Assembly: GCA_002172915.1 (NCBI GenBank)
Contig: NHBW01000005.1
Span: 362,197 to 400,300 of the forward strand
Reading direction: 5' to 3'
Source of the DNA: Hyphomonas sp. TMED17
GTDB lineage: Bacteria; Pseudomonadota; Alphaproteobacteria; Caulobacterales; Hyphomonadaceae
DNA: 38,104 nucleotides
Shown here: positions 1 through 11,900 of the stretch, one piece after another
Numbering within the stretch: position 1 is the stretch's first letter
How the letters are laid out: the number at the start of each line of letters is the position of its first letter
Translations under genes and position numbers: made by a program
Notes under the pieces: model-generated
The model's database searches: none
What the model was told of the DNA's origin: nothing
What the model saw: the letters and a program-made list of their open reading frames with translations, nothing else

Positions 1-69
1 GTTCAGCAGCGCCAGTACATCACCACCGATAATGCCCATAAACGGCCAGATCCGGGCGACAGACCGTAA
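1..69 (+). CDS. possible 3' end of a plus-strand gene (partial)
   Basis: A plus-strand frame is open from the window edge and stops at TAA 67-69, giving about 22 residues ending in KRPDPGDRP. A hairpin that could terminate in both directions follows at once, which would suit a gene converging on tuf. The opposite strand is also open here and hydrophobic, so the call is weak. The product cannot be recognised. Confidence 0.28.
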   Translation, partial: VQQRQYITTDNAHKRPDPGDRP

Positions 70-99
70 AAAAGCCGCCCTGATACACAGAGCGGCTTT
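68..99 (-). terminator. Rho-independent terminator after tuf
   Basis: On the minus strand an 11-bp stem (AAAGCCGCTCT paired with AGGGCGGCTTT, one G-U pair, 7-nt loop) is followed by a T run. It lies about 50 bp past the tuf stop and closes the str block. In the plus direction the stem is followed by TTTCTTTG, so it may work both ways. Confidence 0.85.
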
Positions 100-150
100 C
101 TTTGTCTCGTCATGTCGCACGCCCCTCAGAGCGCGATAAGCGACAGGCCC

Positions 151-1341
151 TTAGGACTTAACGCTGGCCACAACACCGGCGCCAACAGTCCGGCCACCTT
201 CACGGATCGCAAAACGCAGGCCCTGGTCCATCGCAATCGGCTGGATCAGCTCGACTTCCATTTTCACATTATCACCCGGCAGGACCATTTCCTTGTCCTT
301 TGGCAGGCTGACAACACCTGTCACGTCAGTTGTCCGGAAGTAGAATTGTGGACGGTAATTCGTGAAGAAAGGTGTGTGACGACCGCCCTCTTCTTTCGTC
401 AGAATATACGCTTCGGCTTCGAACGATGTGTGTGGCGTAATCGAACCCGGTGCACACAGAACCTGACCGCGCTGTACGCCTTCACGGTCGATACCGCGGA
501 TCAGCGCACCGATATTGTCGCCCGCCTGACCCTGGTCAAGCAGCTTGCGGAACATTTCAACACCCGTACACGTCGTCTTCTGTGTCTCGCGGATACCAAC
601 GATTTCAATCTCGTCGCCGACTTTCAGAACGCCGGTTTCAACCCGACCAGTCACAACTGTACCACGACCGGAAATCGAGAACACATCCTCAACCGGCATC
701 AGGAAAGGCTTGTCCAGCGGACGCTCAGGCGTCGGGATATAGTCATCCACTGCCGCCATCAGTTCCAAAACCTTGTCCTTGCCAATCTCAGGATTACGCC
801 CTTCAACCGCTGCCAGCGCAGAACCCGCAACGATCGGAAGATCATCACCCGGGAAATCATACGAACTCAGAAGTTCGCGGATTTCCATCTCGACCAGCTC
901 GAGAAGCTCTTCATCATCAACCTGGTCAACTTTGTTCATGAACACAACCAGCGCCGGAACACCAACCTGACGGGCCAGAAGAATGTGCTCGCGGGTCTGT
1001 GGCATCGGACCATCGGCTGCGTTCACAACCAGAATCGCACCATCCATCTGCGCCGCACCCGTGATCATGTTCTTGACATAGTCAGCGTGGCCCGGGCAAT
1101 CCACGTGCGCATAGTGACGGTTCTCCGTCTCATACTCAACGTGAGCCGTGTTAATCGTGATACCACGCGCTTTCTCTTCAGGCGCACTATCAATGTCTTC
1201 ATATGACTGCGCTTCACCGCCTGTCGCTTCCGCCAGCGTCATCGTGATCGCCGCCGTCAGCGTCGTCTTACCGTGGTCAACGTGGCCGATCGTGCCTATG
1301 TTCACGTGCGGCTTATTACGCTCAAACTTCTCCTTGGCCAT
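151..1341 (-). CDS. tuf: translation elongation factor EF-Tu
   Basis: EF-Tu delivers aminoacyl-tRNA to the ribosomal A site as a GTP complex. The 396-residue protein has the usual full length. The G-domain motifs are intact: GHVDHGKT at residues 19-26, the switch region with RGITI, DCPGH near 81-85 and NKVD near 136-139. Domains 2 and 3 follow, ending in GVVASVKS. The ATG is preceded by AGGAGG at good spacing. It is the last gene of rpsL-rpsG-fusA-tuf, 38 bp after fusA, and is followed by a strong terminator rather than by rpsJ. A second tuf copy elsewhere is possible, as in many proteobacteria, but cannot be seen here. Confidence 0.98.
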   Translation of the reverse strand: MAKEKFERNKPHVNIGTIGHVDHGKTTLTAAITMTLAEATGGEAQSYEDIDSAPEEKARGITINTAHVEYETENRHYAHVDCPGHADYVKNMITGAAQMDGAILVVNAADGPMPQTREHILLARQVGVPALVVFMNKVDQVDDEELLELVEMEIRELLSSYDFPGDDLPIVAGSALAAVEGRNPEIGKDKVLELMAAVDDYIPTPERPLDKPFLMPVEDVFSISGRGTVVTGRVETGVLKVGDEIEIVGIRETQKTTCTGVEMFRKLLDQGQAGDNIGALIRGIDREGVQRGQVLCAPGSITPHTSFEAEAYILTKEEGGRHTPFFTNYRPQFYFRTTDVTGVVSLPKDKEMVLPGDNVKMEVELIQPIAMDQGLRFAIREGGRTVGAGVVASVKS

Positions 1342-1379
1342 GAGATACTCCTCCTACCAAAACCAATAAAATAAAAGGC

Positions 1380-3500
1380 CTATCCAGCCAGCTCAGATAC
1401 CAGCTTCTGTGCCTCTGCTTTTGGCACTTCTGCATAGTGTTCGAATTGCATGGTGAACTGCGCACGACCTTGCGACATACCGCGCAAATTCGACACATAA
1501 CCAAACATGTTTACCAGAGGAACGAAGGCCGTAATAGCAGTCGCATTACCGCGCGCTTCAGACCCCTGAATTTGACCGCGACGTGAATTCAAGTCACCGA
1601 TAATGTCGCCCATATAGTCTTCGGGCGTCACGACTTCTACCTTCATGACCGGTTCCATCAGACGCGGATCGCCTTTGGACTTCAATTCTCTGAAAGCAGC
1701 CCGGCCGGCAATTTCAAACGCCAACACGCTCGAATCGACATCGTGGAATGCGCCATCATAAAGAACCGCTTTAAAGTCGGTCATCGGATAGCCGGCCAGA
1801 AGACCGTTTTCCTTAGCGCTTTCGAGGCCTTTCTCGACACCAGGAATATATTCCTTCGGCACGTTACCGCCGACCACTTCATTCTCGAATACAAAACCGG
1901 AACCCGGCTCCAGCGGCTCGAAACGTATTTTAACCCGCGCAAACTGACCAGAACCACCAGACTGCTTCTTGTGAGTATAGTCGATATCGGCGCTTTGGCC
2001 GAGTGCTTCACGGTAGGCAACCTGCGGCTGACCAATGTTCGCCTCAACTTTAAATTCGCGCTTCAGACGGTCGACCAGAATGTCGAGGTGAAGTTCGCCC
2101 ATTCCTTTCATGATCGTCTGACCGGACTCATGGTCGGTCTCGACCCGGAAGCTTGGATCCTCTGCCGCCAGACGAGCCAGACCGAGCGACATTTTCTCTT
2201 GGTCGGCTTTCGACTTCGGCTCGACCGCAATCTCGATAACTGGATCTGGGAACGTCATCGTTTCAAGAACAACCGGATCACTCTTCGCGCACAGCGTATC
2301 ACCGGTCGTCGTTTCCTTCAGTCCGGCAAGCGCAATAATATCGCCCGCAAAGGCTTCTTCGATTTCTTCACGATTGTTCGAATGCATCATCATCATCCGG
2401 CCAATACGCTCTTGCTTACCTTTGGTTGAATTCATCATCGAGCCACCCTTTGTGAGGGTACCCGAATAAATCCGGATAAAGGTCAACGAGCCGACAAACG
2501 GGTCATTCATGATTTTGAAAGCCAGACCGGCGAATGGCTGACCATCATCGGCCGAACGGACGATATCACGGGTCTCAGTCTCGTCGCCCGGCTTAAATCC
2601 TTTATAAGCAGGAACATCCAGTGGTCCCGGCAGATAGTCGACAACCGCGTTCAACATTGGCTGAACGCCTTTGTTTTTAAATGCCGATCCGCACAGCACC
2701 GGAATAAACGACATTGACAGCGTCGCCTTACGGATCAATTCCCGCAATTTCTCTTCTGTTGGCTCGACACCCTCAAGATAGGCTTCCATCGTCTCTTCGT
2801 CTTGCTCGACGGCTAGCTCGACAAGCTCTGCACGCATTTCTGCGGCTTTGTCGGCAAGTTCTGGACGAATTTCACGCAATTCCCAGCTCGCGCCGAGATC
2901 TTCACCGGCCCAAACCCATTCTTTCATCGTAACCAGATCGACATGACCTTCCAGCTCGGTCTCAGAGCCGATTGGCATCTGGATCGGCGCCGGAATCGCT
3001 CCGGTTCGGTCTTTGATCATTTTTACGCAGTTGAAGAAATCGGCACCCGTCTTGTCCATTTTGTTGACAAAAACGATCCGCGGTACTTCGTAACGGTCGG
3101 CCTGACGCCATACGGTTTCGGTCTGTGGCTCAACACCGGCATTGGCATCAAGCACACATACGGCGCCGTCCAACACTGCCAGCGAACGCTCGACTTCAAT
3201 TGTGAAATCAACGTGTCCGGGCGTATCAATGATGTTGAAGCGGTACTTTGGCGACAGAGCGGTCTGGCCGTCTTCGGTGCGTTCCCAGAATGTGGTCGTC
3301 GCGGCCGACGTGATAGTGATACCCCGCTCCTGCTCCTGCTCCATCCAGTCCATAGTTGCGGCGCCATCATGCACCTCACCAATCTTGTGTGACTTTCCAG
3401 TATAATAGAGGATACGTTCGGTCGTGGTGGTTTTACCGGCGTCGATATGCGCCATGATACCAAAGTTTCTGTAACGCTCCAGCGTGTAGTCGCGGGACAT
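1380..3500 (-). CDS. fusA: translation elongation factor EF-G
   Basis: EF-G is the GTPase that drives ribosomal translocation and, with RRF, ribosome recycling. The 706-residue length is normal for the canonical form. The P-loop AHIDAGKT is at residues 17-24, followed by the switch motif RGITI, DTPGH and NKMD; domains II to V follow without a break. The N-terminus [21 protein letters not shown] is typical, and the ATG is preceded by AAAAGGTGAG. It sits between rpsG (46 bp) and tuf (38 bp) in the conserved str order. Nothing in it looks truncated or foreign. Confidence 0.98.
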   Translation of the reverse strand: MSRDYTLERYRNFGIMAHIDAGKTTTTERILYYTGKSHKIGEVHDGAATMDWMEQEQERGITITSAATTTFWERTEDGQTALSPKYRFNIIDTPGHVDFTIEVERSLAVLDGAVCVLDANAGVEPQTETVWRQADRYEVPRIVFVNKMDKTGADFFNCVKMIKDRTGAIPAPIQMPIGSETELEGHVDLVTMKEWVWAGEDLGASWELREIRPELADKAAEMRAELVELAVEQDEETMEAYLEGVEPTEEKLRELIRKATLSMSFIPVLCGSAFKNKGVQPMLNAVVDYLPGPLDVPAYKGFKPGDETETRDIVRSADDGQPFAGLAFKIMNDPFVGSLTFIRIYSGTLTKGGSMMNSTKGKQERIGRMMMMHSNNREEIEEAFAGDIIALAGLKETTTGDTLCAKSDPVVLETMTFPDPVIEIAVEPKSKADQEKMSLGLARLAAEDPSFRVETDHESGQTIMKGMGELHLDILVDRLKREFKVEANIGQPQVAYREALGQSADIDYTHKKQSGGSGQFARVKIRFEPLEPGSGFVFENEVVGGNVPKEYIPGVEKGLESAKENGLLAGYPMTDFKAVLYDGAFHDVDSSVLAFEIAGRAAFRELKSKGDPRLMEPVMKVEVVTPEDYMGDIIGDLNSRRGQIQGSEARGNATAITAFVPLVNMFGYVSNLRGMSQGRAQFTMQFEHYAEVPKAEAQKLVSELAG

Positions 3501-3546
3501 AGGCTCACCTTTTATGTCGGATCAGTAGTGGGAGGGGTTTATATTG

Positions 3547-4017
3547 TTACCAGCGGTAGTGTGAGAAAGCGCGGTTGGCTTCAGCCATCTTGTGCGTGTC
3601 TTCCCGCTTCTTGACCGCATTGCCGCGGCCCTGTGAAGCATCAAGAAGCTCGCCGGCAAGGCGTTCTCTCATCGTGTTCTCATTGCGCGAACTGGCAGCC
3701 GCAGCCAACCAGCGAATCGCTAGCGCTTGACGACGGTCAGGACGAACTTCGACGGGCACCTGATAGGTTGCACCACCAACGCGACGCGACCGGACTTCAA
3801 CCGCCGGTGAAATCGATTCAAGCGCTGAATGGAACACTTCAACAGGGTCCTTCTTGGCGCGTGACTCAACGAGGTCGAGGGCACCATAAACGATACGCTC
3901 GGCTGTCGACTTCTTACCGTCTTTCATGATTTGATTCATGAATTTCGACAGAACGACATCTTTAAATTTCGGGTCAGGCAGAACCTGACGTTTTTCAGCA
4001 CTGTGACGACGTGACAT
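3547..4017 (-). CDS. rpsG: 30S ribosomal protein S7
   Basis: S7 starts assembly of the 30S head by binding the 3' major domain of 16S rRNA and contacts tRNA at the E site. The 156-residue protein begins [10 protein letters not shown] and contains the family signature [18 protein letters not shown] near residues 25-44. It ends in NRAFSHYRW, as bacterial S7 commonly does. The start ATG is preceded by GGGAGGG. The gene lies 12 bp after rpsL, so the two are almost certainly cotranscribed. In E. coli S7 is the translational repressor of the str operon; whether that holds here cannot be read from the sequence. Confidence 0.97.
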   Translation of the reverse strand: MSRRHSAEKRQVLPDPKFKDVVLSKFMNQIMKDGKKSTAERIVYGALDLVESRAKKDPVEVFHSALESISPAVEVRSRRVGGATYQVPVEVRPDRRQALAIRWLAAAASSRNENTMRERLAGELLDASQGRGNAVKKREDTHKMAEANRAFSHYRW

Positions 4018-4029
4018 TTTTGCCCTCCC

Positions 4030-4401
4030 TTATTTCGGTTTCTTCACACCGTAGTGTGAACGGCGTTGCTTACGATCTTTTACGCCCTGCGTATCGAGCA
4101 CACCACGCAGGATGTGATACCGAACACCTGGCAAATCCTTGACCCGGCCACCGCGGATCAAGACAACCGAGTGCTCCTGAAGATTGTGGCCCTCGCCCGG
4201 AATGTAACAAAGCGATTCAAACCCGGTCGTAAGACGAACCTTGGCAACTTTACGCAAGGCCGAGTTCGGCTTCTTCGGCGTCGTTGTGTAAACGCGTGTG
4301 CAAACACCACGGCGCTGTGGATTACCCTTCAGGGCTGGGGTTTTAGAACGCTGCGGCTTCGGCGAGCGCGGTTTCCGGATCAGTTGTTGAATCGTTGGCA
4401 T
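4030..4401 (-). CDS. rpsL: 30S ribosomal protein S12
   Basis: S12 lies near the decoding centre and controls accuracy. I place the start at ATG 4399-4401 ([12 protein letters not shown]), giving the standard 123 residues; an upstream in-frame extension exists but its residues do not belong to the family. The streptomycin loop [10 protein letters not shown] has the wild-type lysine, and GRVKDLPG carries the second lysine and the aspartate that RimO methylthiolates in other bacteria. No resistance substitution is visible at those sites. The Shine-Dalgarno (AAAGG) is weak and touches a GGCCCC that can pair with GGGGCC upstream, so translation may be controlled by structure. First gene of the str block. 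Confidence 0.97.
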   Translation of the reverse strand: MPTIQQLIRKPRSPKPQRSKTPALKGNPQRRGVCTRVYTTTPKKPNSALRKVAKVRLTTGFESLCYIPGEGHNLQEHSVVLIRGGRVKDLPGVRYHILRGVLDTQGVKDRKQRRSHYGVKKPK

Positions 4402-4567
4402 AGGGGCCTTTACTACTCTCTTATTTAAGCGGCCCCTGTCGGACCAGTGAAACAGTAAGAAGAACAGGCAGGATGCCCACTTTCTCACTCTGAACTCTGT
4501 CTGCCAAACAATCAGCCAAAAAGGCTAACGGGCAGACCATCCTAGCCTGCCCAGCTAACATCTCGGG
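4402..4567 (-). promoter_or_regulatory. structured rpsL leader
   Basis: This untranslated stretch has several inverted repeats. GGGGCC (plus positions 4431-4436) can pair with GGCCCC (4403-4408) directly at the rpsL start. GGGCAG/CTGCCC (4530-4552) and GTCTGCC/GGCAGAC (4499-4537) share one arm and so exclude each other, the layout of an attenuator switch. No T run follows, so a classical terminator is not shown. Confidence 0.4.
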
Positions 4568-4596
4568 CGTTTAAGCCCCCGTGCATACCTCGTCAA
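4568..4596 (-). promoter_or_regulatory. candidate promoter of rpsL-rpsG-fusA-tuf
   Basis: On the minus strand, -35 TTGACG (4591-4596), a 17-nt spacer and TAAACG (4568-4573) as a weak -10. The -35 and flanking GGC are the same as in the candidate rplK promoter, which supports it. It would start the transcript about 160 nt upstream of rpsL. Confidence 0.4.
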
Positions 4597-4634
4597 GCCT
4601 TCTCGTCAGACCGAGTGAGCTTCGATGAGGTATA
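4584..4634. repeat. imperfect inverted repeat after rpoC
   Basis: Arms ATACCTC (4586-4592) and GAGGTAT (4626-4632), extended inward by GTC/GAT-type and AAGC/GCTT pairs, enclose a small CTCG/CGAG hairpin. It lies just past the rpoC stop and overlaps the candidate rpsL -35 box. There is no T run, so it may be an mRNA processing or stability element rather than a terminator. Confidence 0.45.
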
Positions 4635-4649
4635 CCGACAACCACAGAC

Positions 4650-7600
4650 CTACTCCGCCGGACCTGGCGCTGGGAGAGCTGCGGTTGCTTCGGCTGCGGC
4701 GGCTTCCCGCTGTTGACGAAGCTTATTATCACGCTGCGACGCGATCCGCCGCATCTGACGCATCCCACCGCCGGTACCGGCAGGAATCAGCCGGCCAACA
4801 ATCACGTTCTCCTTCAGACCTTCAAGAGCATCAATCTTGCCCTGAATAGCCGCTTCGGTAAGCACGCGCGTAGTTTCCTGGAAAGACGCTGCCGAAATAA
4901 AGCTGCGTGTCTGCAAGGATGCTTTAGTGATACCCAGCAGGATTGGCGTTGCCGCTGCTTCACGCTGATCACTTTTGCGTGACCGGCGGACAGCTGCATT
5001 GGCTTCTTCCAGTTCCTGCAGATCGACATGCTCGCCTTTGATCAGTGTCGTCGTGCCTGGATCGGTCACCTCATACTTCTGCAGCATTTGGCGCACGATA
5101 ACCTCGATATGCTTATCGTTAATCGGAACACCCTGCAAACGGTAAACCTTCTGGACTTCGTCAACGAGATAGTTCGCAAGCGCTTCAATTCCGAGCGTCG
5201 CAAGAATGTCCTGCGGCGCCGGATTGCCGTCGATAATATAATCGCCGCGGCGGACAAAGTCGCCATCCTGAACGTCAAGACGACGGGACTTCGGAACGAG
5301 AAACTCGATTGGCTCGATGTCGCTATCTTCTGGAATGATCGCGATTTTCCGTTTTTGCTTATACTCGCGCAGGAATGAAATCCGGCCGTCCATTTCAGCT
5401 ATGACAGCAAAATCTTTCGGGCGTCGGGCTTCAAACAGCTCCGCAACCCGCGGCAGACCACCGGTAATATCTTTGGTTTTCGAACCGCCAGTAACGGTTC
5501 TTGCCATGGATGCACCGATTTCGATCTGATCACCTTCGTCGACCGATACGATCGCACCCGGCGAAAGCATATACCGTGCCTCATTACCGTTTGGCAGCTC
5601 AAGAGGCTCGCCTTGATCATTCACGACCATAATCGACGGGCGCAGATCTGCGCCTTTTGAACCACGGCCATCAATTATCACACGAGATGAAATACCGGTT
5701 GCTTCATCGGTTTCTTCCCGCGCCGTTTTTCCATCGACAATATCAACCAGACGGATACGACCTGCCACTTCGGAAATCATCGGCTGGGCAAATGGATCCC
5801 AGTCGGCCAGACGGTCACCCGGCTTGACTTTCGCTTTGTCCTTAATGTGCAGCGTCGTGCCATAAATCGGTTTAAAGGTCTGACGTGTCCGGCCATCTGC
5901 GTCCTCGATTGCTATGACCATATTGCGGCCTGTGACAATCAAGCTGCCATCCTGACGGGTCACGAAGGATGCGTTCGAGAACCGAACCTTACCTTCGACT
6001 TGCGCCTCGGCAGAACTTTCCTCGGCCACCGATGCGGCACCGCCAATGTGGAATGTCCGCATCGTCAACTGCGTCCCAGGCTCACCGATTGACTGGGCCG
6101 CGATAACGCCGACCGCTTCACCGCGGTTGACCACCGTTCCGCGCGCCAGATCACGGCCATAACATGCCACACAGACGCCAACTTTGGTCTCACACGTCAG
6201 CGGTGAGCGAACTTTGATATGGTCGACCCCCGAATCCTCGATTTTCTGGGCCAATGCCTCATCGATATAGGTATTAGCCGGCGCAATCAGCTCTTCGGTT
6301 TTCGGCACCCGGATATCTTCACCCGTCGTCCGACCAAGAACACGCTCGGACAGTGAGACCACTGTATCAGCGCCTTCCATAATAGCCGACAGCATAATGC
6401 CACGCTCGGTACCACAATCGTCTTCATTGACGATGCAATCCTGGGCAACATCAACCAGACGGCGTGTCAGATAACCCGAATTCGCCGTCTTCAGAGCCGT
6501 ATCCGCAAGGCCTTTACGTGCCCCGTGGGTCGAGTTGAAGTACTCCTGAACTGTCAGCCCTTCTTTGAAGTTCGAAATGATCGGGCTCTCGATGATCGAG
6601 CCATCCGGACGTGCCATTAGACCACGCATACCGGCCAGCTGTTTCATCTGGTTTTTCGACCCCCGCGCACCTGAGTGCGCCATCATGAAGACCGAGTTGG
6701 TTTCTTCCAAACGACCAGTCTCTGGATCGATAATCGCCTCACCGGCAACATCCATCATTTCGTCGGCCACTTTGTCGGTACAGGTCGACCAGGCATCTAC
6801 AACTTTATTGTATTTTTCGCCCCGCGTAATCAGACCATCGGCATATTGACGCTCATATTCGGTGACAAGTTCCTTAGTCTCCTCGACGAGCTTCTTCTTC
6901 CGCGGTGGTATTTTCATATCATCCTTACCGAATGAAATACCGGCTTTAGCCGCTTCACGGAAACCAAGTCCCATCAGACGGTCGGCAAAAATGACAGTCG
7001 CCTTCTGCCCGCAGCTACGATAAACTTCGTCGATCAGCTTACCAACCTGCTTCTTGACCATGACCGTATTAATCAGGGCCGCCGGATCAATCGACGGATG
7101 CTTCGGCAGAACGTCGGCCATCATGTAACGGCCTGGCGTAGTGTCGATTACTTTGTGCGTTGTCGTACCATGCTCATCAACCACTTCGATCCGGGCTTTG
7201 ATTTTGGCATGCATCGACAGGACACCTGTTGACAACGCATGCTCCAGCTCGGCCATGTCAGAAATCATCATGCCTTCGCCGGGCTCTTTGTCCTTGTCGA
7301 GCGACAGGTAATAAAGCCCCAGAACGATATCCTGCGACGGCACAATGATCGGCTTACCATTGGCCGGCGACAGAATATTATTTGTCGACATCATCAGCAC
7401 GCGGGCCTCGAGCTGCGCTTCGAGACTCAACGGCACATGAACCGCCATCTGGTCACCATCGAAGTCGGCATTAAACGCGGCACACACAAGCGGGTGCAGA
7501 TTGATCGCCTTACCCTCAATTAGTTTCGGTTCGAATGCCTGGATACCAAGCCGGTGTAGTGTCGGCGCCCGGTTAAGCATGATCGGATGCTCTCTGATCA

Positions 7601-8849
7601 CCTCTTCGAGGATATCCCAAACTTCAGGCTTTTCCTTTTCAACAAGCTTCTTCGCCGCCTTGACTGTGCTAGCCAGTCCTTTGGCGTCGAGACGGGCATA
7701 GATAAACGGCTTGAACAGTTCCAACGCCATTTTCTTCGGCAAGCCGCATTCGTGCAGTTTCAGATTTGGACCAACCACAATCACAGAGCGGCCCGAATAG
7801 TCGACCCGCTTACCCAGCAAGTTTTGACGGAACCGACCATGCTTGCCTTTCAACATGTCGGAAAGCGACTTCAACGGACGCTTATTAGTGCCCGTAATCG
7901 TGCGTCCGCGACGACCATTATCGAACAATGCGTCGACTGATTCCTGCAACATGCGCTTTTCATTACGGATAATAATATCCGGTGCACGCAACTCCATCAG
8001 GCGCTTCAAGCGGTTATTACGGTTAATGACGCGGCGATACAGATCATTCAGATCCGACGTCGCAAACCGGCCGCCATCAAGCGGCACCAGCGGACGCAGG
8101 TCCGGCGGGATAACCGGAACAACGCTTAGCACCATCCATTCCGGCTTAGCGCCTGACGCCAGGAACGATTCAACGACTTTCAAACGCTTCGAAAACTTCT
8201 TGGTTTTCAGCTCTGACGTCGATTCCGCCAGACCTTCACGCAAAGTGTCCGCCAGCAGGTCAAGATCAAGACCCTGCAGGATTTCCTTGATTGCTTCGGC
8301 ACCGATCATTGCGGTGAAAGCGTCCTCGCCGTGCTCGTCCTGAAGATCCATATGCTCTTCTTCAGTCATCAGCTGGCCCGGTTCGAGTGGCGTAAGCCCC
8401 GGCTCAATCACGATATAATTTTCGAAATAAAGAACCCGCTCGACATCTTTCAGCGTCATATCTAGCAGAGTCGCAATCCGCGACGGCAGAGATTTCAAAA
8501 ACCAGATATGGGCAACCGGTGATGCAAGCTCAATATGGCCCATGCGCTCCCGACGAACTTTAGCCAGCGCAACTTCGACACCGCATTTCTCACAGATAAT
8601 GCCGCGATACTTGATCCGCTTATATTTCCCACAAAGGCATTCATAATCTTTGATCGGGCCAAAGATTCTGGCGCAAAACAAACCGTCGCGTTCAGGCTTG
8701 AACGTCCGATAATTAATCGTCTCGGGTTTCTTGATCTCGCCTGACGACCAACCCCGAATTTTCTCCGGGCTGGCAATGGTGATACGAATAGCATTGAAGT
8801 TCGGAACTTCTTCTTTTTGCTTGTATATGCTCGCTACATCTTGGCGCAT
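4650..8849 (-). CDS. rpoC: DNA-directed RNA polymerase subunit beta'
   Basis: Beta' carries the catalytic magnesium of RNA polymerase. The 1399-residue protein is full length. The N-terminal zinc site has C71, C73, C86 and C89. The active-site motif NADFDGD holds the three metal-binding aspartates D462, D464 and D466. The second zinc cluster is visible as CGTERG followed by [17 protein letters not shown]. The C-terminal tail is rich in Ala, Gln and Glu. ATG with a good GAGGAG site, 94 bp after rpoB and cotranscribed with it. The stop is followed by an inverted repeat and a candidate promoter for rpsL. Confidence 0.98.
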   Translation of the reverse strand: MRQDVASIYKQKEEVPNFNAIRITIASPEKIRGWSSGEIKKPETINYRTFKPERDGLFCARIFGPIKDYECLCGKYKRIKYRGIICEKCGVEVALAKVRRERMGHIELASPVAHIWFLKSLPSRIATLLDMTLKDVERVLYFENYIVIEPGLTPLEPGQLMTEEEHMDLQDEHGEDAFTAMIGAEAIKEILQGLDLDLLADTLREGLAESTSELKTKKFSKRLKVVESFLASGAKPEWMVLSVVPVIPPDLRPLVPLDGGRFATSDLNDLYRRVINRNNRLKRLMELRAPDIIIRNEKRMLQESVDALFDNGRRGRTITGTNKRPLKSLSDMLKGKHGRFRQNLLGKRVDYSGRSVIVVGPNLKLHECGLPKKMALELFKPFIYARLDAKGLASTVKAAKKLVEKEKPEVWDILEEVIREHPIMLNRAPTLHRLGIQAFEPKLIEGKAINLHPLVCAAFNADFDGDQMAVHVPLSLEAQLEARVLMMSTNNILSPANGKPIIVPSQDIVLGLYYLSLDKDKEPGEGMMISDMAELEHALSTGVLSMHAKIKARIEVVDEHGTTTHKVIDTTPGRYMMADVLPKHPSIDPAALINTVMVKKQVGKLIDEVYRSCGQKATVIFADRLMGLGFREAAKAGISFGKDDMKIPPRKKKLVEETKELVTEYERQYADGLITRGEKYNKVVDAWSTCTDKVADEMMDVAGEAIIDPETGRLEETNSVFMMAHSGARGSKNQMKQLAGMRGLMARPDGSIIESPIISNFKEGLTVQEYFNSTHGARKGLADTALKTANSGYLTRRLVDVAQDCIVNEDDCGTERGIMLSAIMEGADTVVSLSERVLGRTTGEDIRVPKTEELIAPANTYIDEALAQKIEDSGVDHIKVRSPLTCETKVGVCVACYGRDLARGTVVNRGEAVGVIAAQSIGEPGTQLTMRTFHIGGAASVAEESSAEAQVEGKVRFSNASFVTRQDGSLIVTGRNMVIAIEDADGRTRQTFKPIYGTTLHIKDKAKVKPGDRLADWDPFAQPMISEVAGRIRLVDIVDGKTAREETDEATGISSRVIIDGRGSKGADLRPSIMVVNDQGEPLELPNGNEARYMLSPGAIVSVDEGDQIEIGASMARTVTGGSKTKDITGGLPRVAELFEARRPKDFAVIAEMDGRISFLREYKQKRKIAIIPEDSDIEPIEFLVPKSRRLDVQDGDFVRRGDYIIDGNPAPQDILATLGIEALANYLVDEVQKVYRLQGVPINDKHIEVIVRQMLQKYEVTDPGTTTLIKGEHVDLQELEEANAAVRRSRKSDQREAAATPILLGITKASLQTRSFISAASFQETTRVLTEAAIQGKIDALEGLKENVIVGRLIPAGTGGGMRQMRRIASQRDNKLRQQREAAAAEATAALPAPGPAE

Positions 8850-8943
8850 TTTATATCTGCTCCTCGGGAGGGTTTGACCGCGTTCTTGAAAGAATTTGGT
8901 CGAGTGAAGTCAAAATTTGATAATTCGTCAGTCAGTGTGACGG

Positions 8944-11900
8944 CTATTCAGCCGCCACCTGAGGTGTCTCGTCATCATCCCCAATCAATTCAACATTCAG
9001 ACCAAGTGAACGCATTTCCTTGATCAACACGTTAAAGCTTTCCGGAATACCGGCCTCAAACGTATCATCACCGCGAACAATGGCCTCATAGACTTTCGCC
9101 CGACCGGCGGTGTCGTCTGATTTTACTGTCAACATTTCCTGCAAGGTGTAAGCCGCCCCGTAAGCCTCGAGCGCCCACACTTCCATTTCACCGAAGCGCT
9201 GACCACCGAACTGGGCCTTACCACCGAGCGGCTGCTGGGTAACAAGGGAATACGGTCCAGTTGACCGTGCATGGATTTTCTCATCGACCAGATGATGCAG
9301 TTTCAGCAGGTATTTGTAACCGACAGTAACAGGTCTGCGGAACATCTCACCGGTCCGGCCGTCATACACTTTTGACTGACCTGACGGATCAAGCCCGGCC
9401 AATTCAAGCATCTTAACGATGTCGGCCTCGCGCGCGCCGTCAAACACCGGTGTCGCCATCGGGACACCCTTGTTCAAATTGCCGGCTAGTTCGACGAGAT
9501 CATCCTCGCCTTCAGGCAGCTCGCCATCTTCGCCATAAACCGTCTTCAGAGTTGATCGCAACTGGTCGATATCGTTATTTTCACGCCACTCTTCGAGTGA
9601 TTCATCAACCATTCGTCCAAGTCCGGATGCCGCCCAACCCAAATGGGTTTCGAGGATTTGTCCGACATTCATTCGCGACGGAACCCCGAGCGGGTTCAAA
9701 ACAATATCAACCGGCGTTCCGTCTTCAAGGAACGGCATGTCTTCAATCGGATTGATTTTAGAAATCACACCTTTGTTGCCGTGACGGCCGGCCATCTTAT
9801 CGCCAGGCTGAAGCTTACGCTTCACCGCGAGGAAGACTTTTACAACCTTCATGACACCCGGTGGCAGATCATCGCCCTGCTGGACTTTATCAACCTTGTC
9901 ATTGAACCGCGCCTCAAGATCCTGAAGCGACTCATTGAACTGGTTTTGCAAGCGTTCCAGCTCTGATTGTGCCTTCTCGGATTTCAGTACGACATCCCAG
10001 AGCTCAGAACGCCCTACACTGCCAATCGCCTCTTCGGTGATTTTACCAAGCGGGAAGCCTTCAGGACCAGCTGCGGCCTCCTTACCAAGCAGCAGTGTAT
10101 TGAGGCGAGAATACGTGTCGCGCTCAAGAATACTCTGTTCGTCTTCTTTATCTTCCTGCAGCTGTTCAATCTGCTCGCGCTCAATCTGAAGCGCACGTTG
10201 GTCTTTATCGATACCGTGTCGGTTAAACACGCGCACCTCGACAACCGTTCCGGCATCGCCTGGTGGCACCCGCAACGACGTATCGCGAACATCAGAAGCC
10301 TTCTCGCCGAAAATCGCTCGCAGAAGCTTCTCTTCTGGCGTCATCGGGCTTTCACCCTTTGGGGTCACTTTACCAACTAGAATATCACCGGCATTGACCT
10401 CGGCGCCAACTGCAACAATTCCGGCCTCATCAAGGTTGCGCAGCGCCTCTTCGCCGACATTCGGAATGTCGCGGCTAATCTCTTCCGGTCCGAGCTTGGT
10501 ATCCCGCGCGGCGATATCAAACTCCTCAAGGTGGATTGATGTATAGACATCATCACGCACAATACGTTCAGAAATTAGGATTGAATCCTCGAAATTATAG
10601 CCATTCCAAGGCATGAACGCGACGAGCACGTTACGTCCAAGGGCCAGCTCTCCAAGGTCGGTTGAAGGACCATCAGCAATAATATCACCCTTGGCGACAA
10701 CATCACCGACTTTTGCAATCGGACGCTGGTTAATACAGCTATTCTGGTTCGAGCGCTTAAACTTCGACAGGCGGTAAATATCGACACCTGATGCAAAGTC
10801 CTCGAGTTCCTCGGTCGCACGGACCACAATCCGCAGACCATCGACCTGTTCGACCACACCGGCACGACGGGCGACAATCGCCGCACGGCTGTCGCGGGCA
10901 ACAACCGACTCCATGCCGGTTCCCACTAGCGGCGCATCAGTCTGGACCAGTGGCACGGCCTGACGTTGCATGTTCGAGCCCATCAGCGCCCGGTTCGCAT
11001 CATCATTTTCCAGGAATGGAATAAGTGCGGCCGCAACCGAAACCACCTGTTTCGGAGACACATCCATGAACTGGACGTCTTCCTTAAGAACCAGCTGTGT
11101 TTCGCCATTAACCCGGGCATTCGAAAATTCGTTGACCAATTCGCCGTTTTCATTGACCGCCGCATTGGCCTGAGCAATTTTGTAGAGTTGCTCCTCCATC
11201 GCCGACAGATAAACCACCTCATCGGTAAGCTTGCCGCCTTCAACCTTGCGATACGGGCTCTCAATGAAGCCATATTTATTGATCCGCGCATGTGTCGCGA
11301 GCGAGTTAATCAGACCGATATTCGGTCCTTCCGGCGTTTCAATCGGACAAATCCGGCCATAATGGGTCGGATGGACGTCACGCACTTCAAACCCGGCCCG
11401 CTCGCGCGTCAGGCCGCCCGGGCCGAGCGCTGACAGGCGACGCTTGTGCGTAATTTCCGACAATGGATTGGTCTGATCCATGAATTGCGACAATTGCGAC
11501 GAGCCGAAGAACTCACGCACAGATGCCACGACCGGCTTCGCGTTAATCAGATCGTTTGGCATTACCGTATCGATATCAACCGAGCTCATCCGCTCCTTGA
11601 TTGCCCGCTCCATGCGAACCAGTCCGATCCGGTAATTATTCTCCATCAGCTCACCGACAGACCGCACCCGACTATTGCCGAGATTGTCGATATCATCAAC
11701 TTCACCGACCCCGTCCTTAAGATCGAGAATGACCCGCATAACGCCGACAATGTCATCATTGCGAAGCGTGCGAATCGTATCCTCAGCCTCTTCATAACCT
11801 TCCAAGGCGACTTTCAGACGAGTATTCATTTTAACCCGGCCCACCGCCGACAAATCGTAACGTTCGCTATCGAAGAACATTTGATTAAACAGTGCGTCGG

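Noticed and set aside
112-1206. Long plus-strand open frame (364 codons) opposite tuf
   Set aside because: It lies antisense to an intact, highly conserved EF-Tu gene; its Arg/Asn/Thr-rich translation is what the complementary strand of such a gene gives.
1743-2429. Plus-strand open frame of 228 codons opposite fusA
   Set aside because: Shadow of EF-G with no ribosome site and no recognisable domain.
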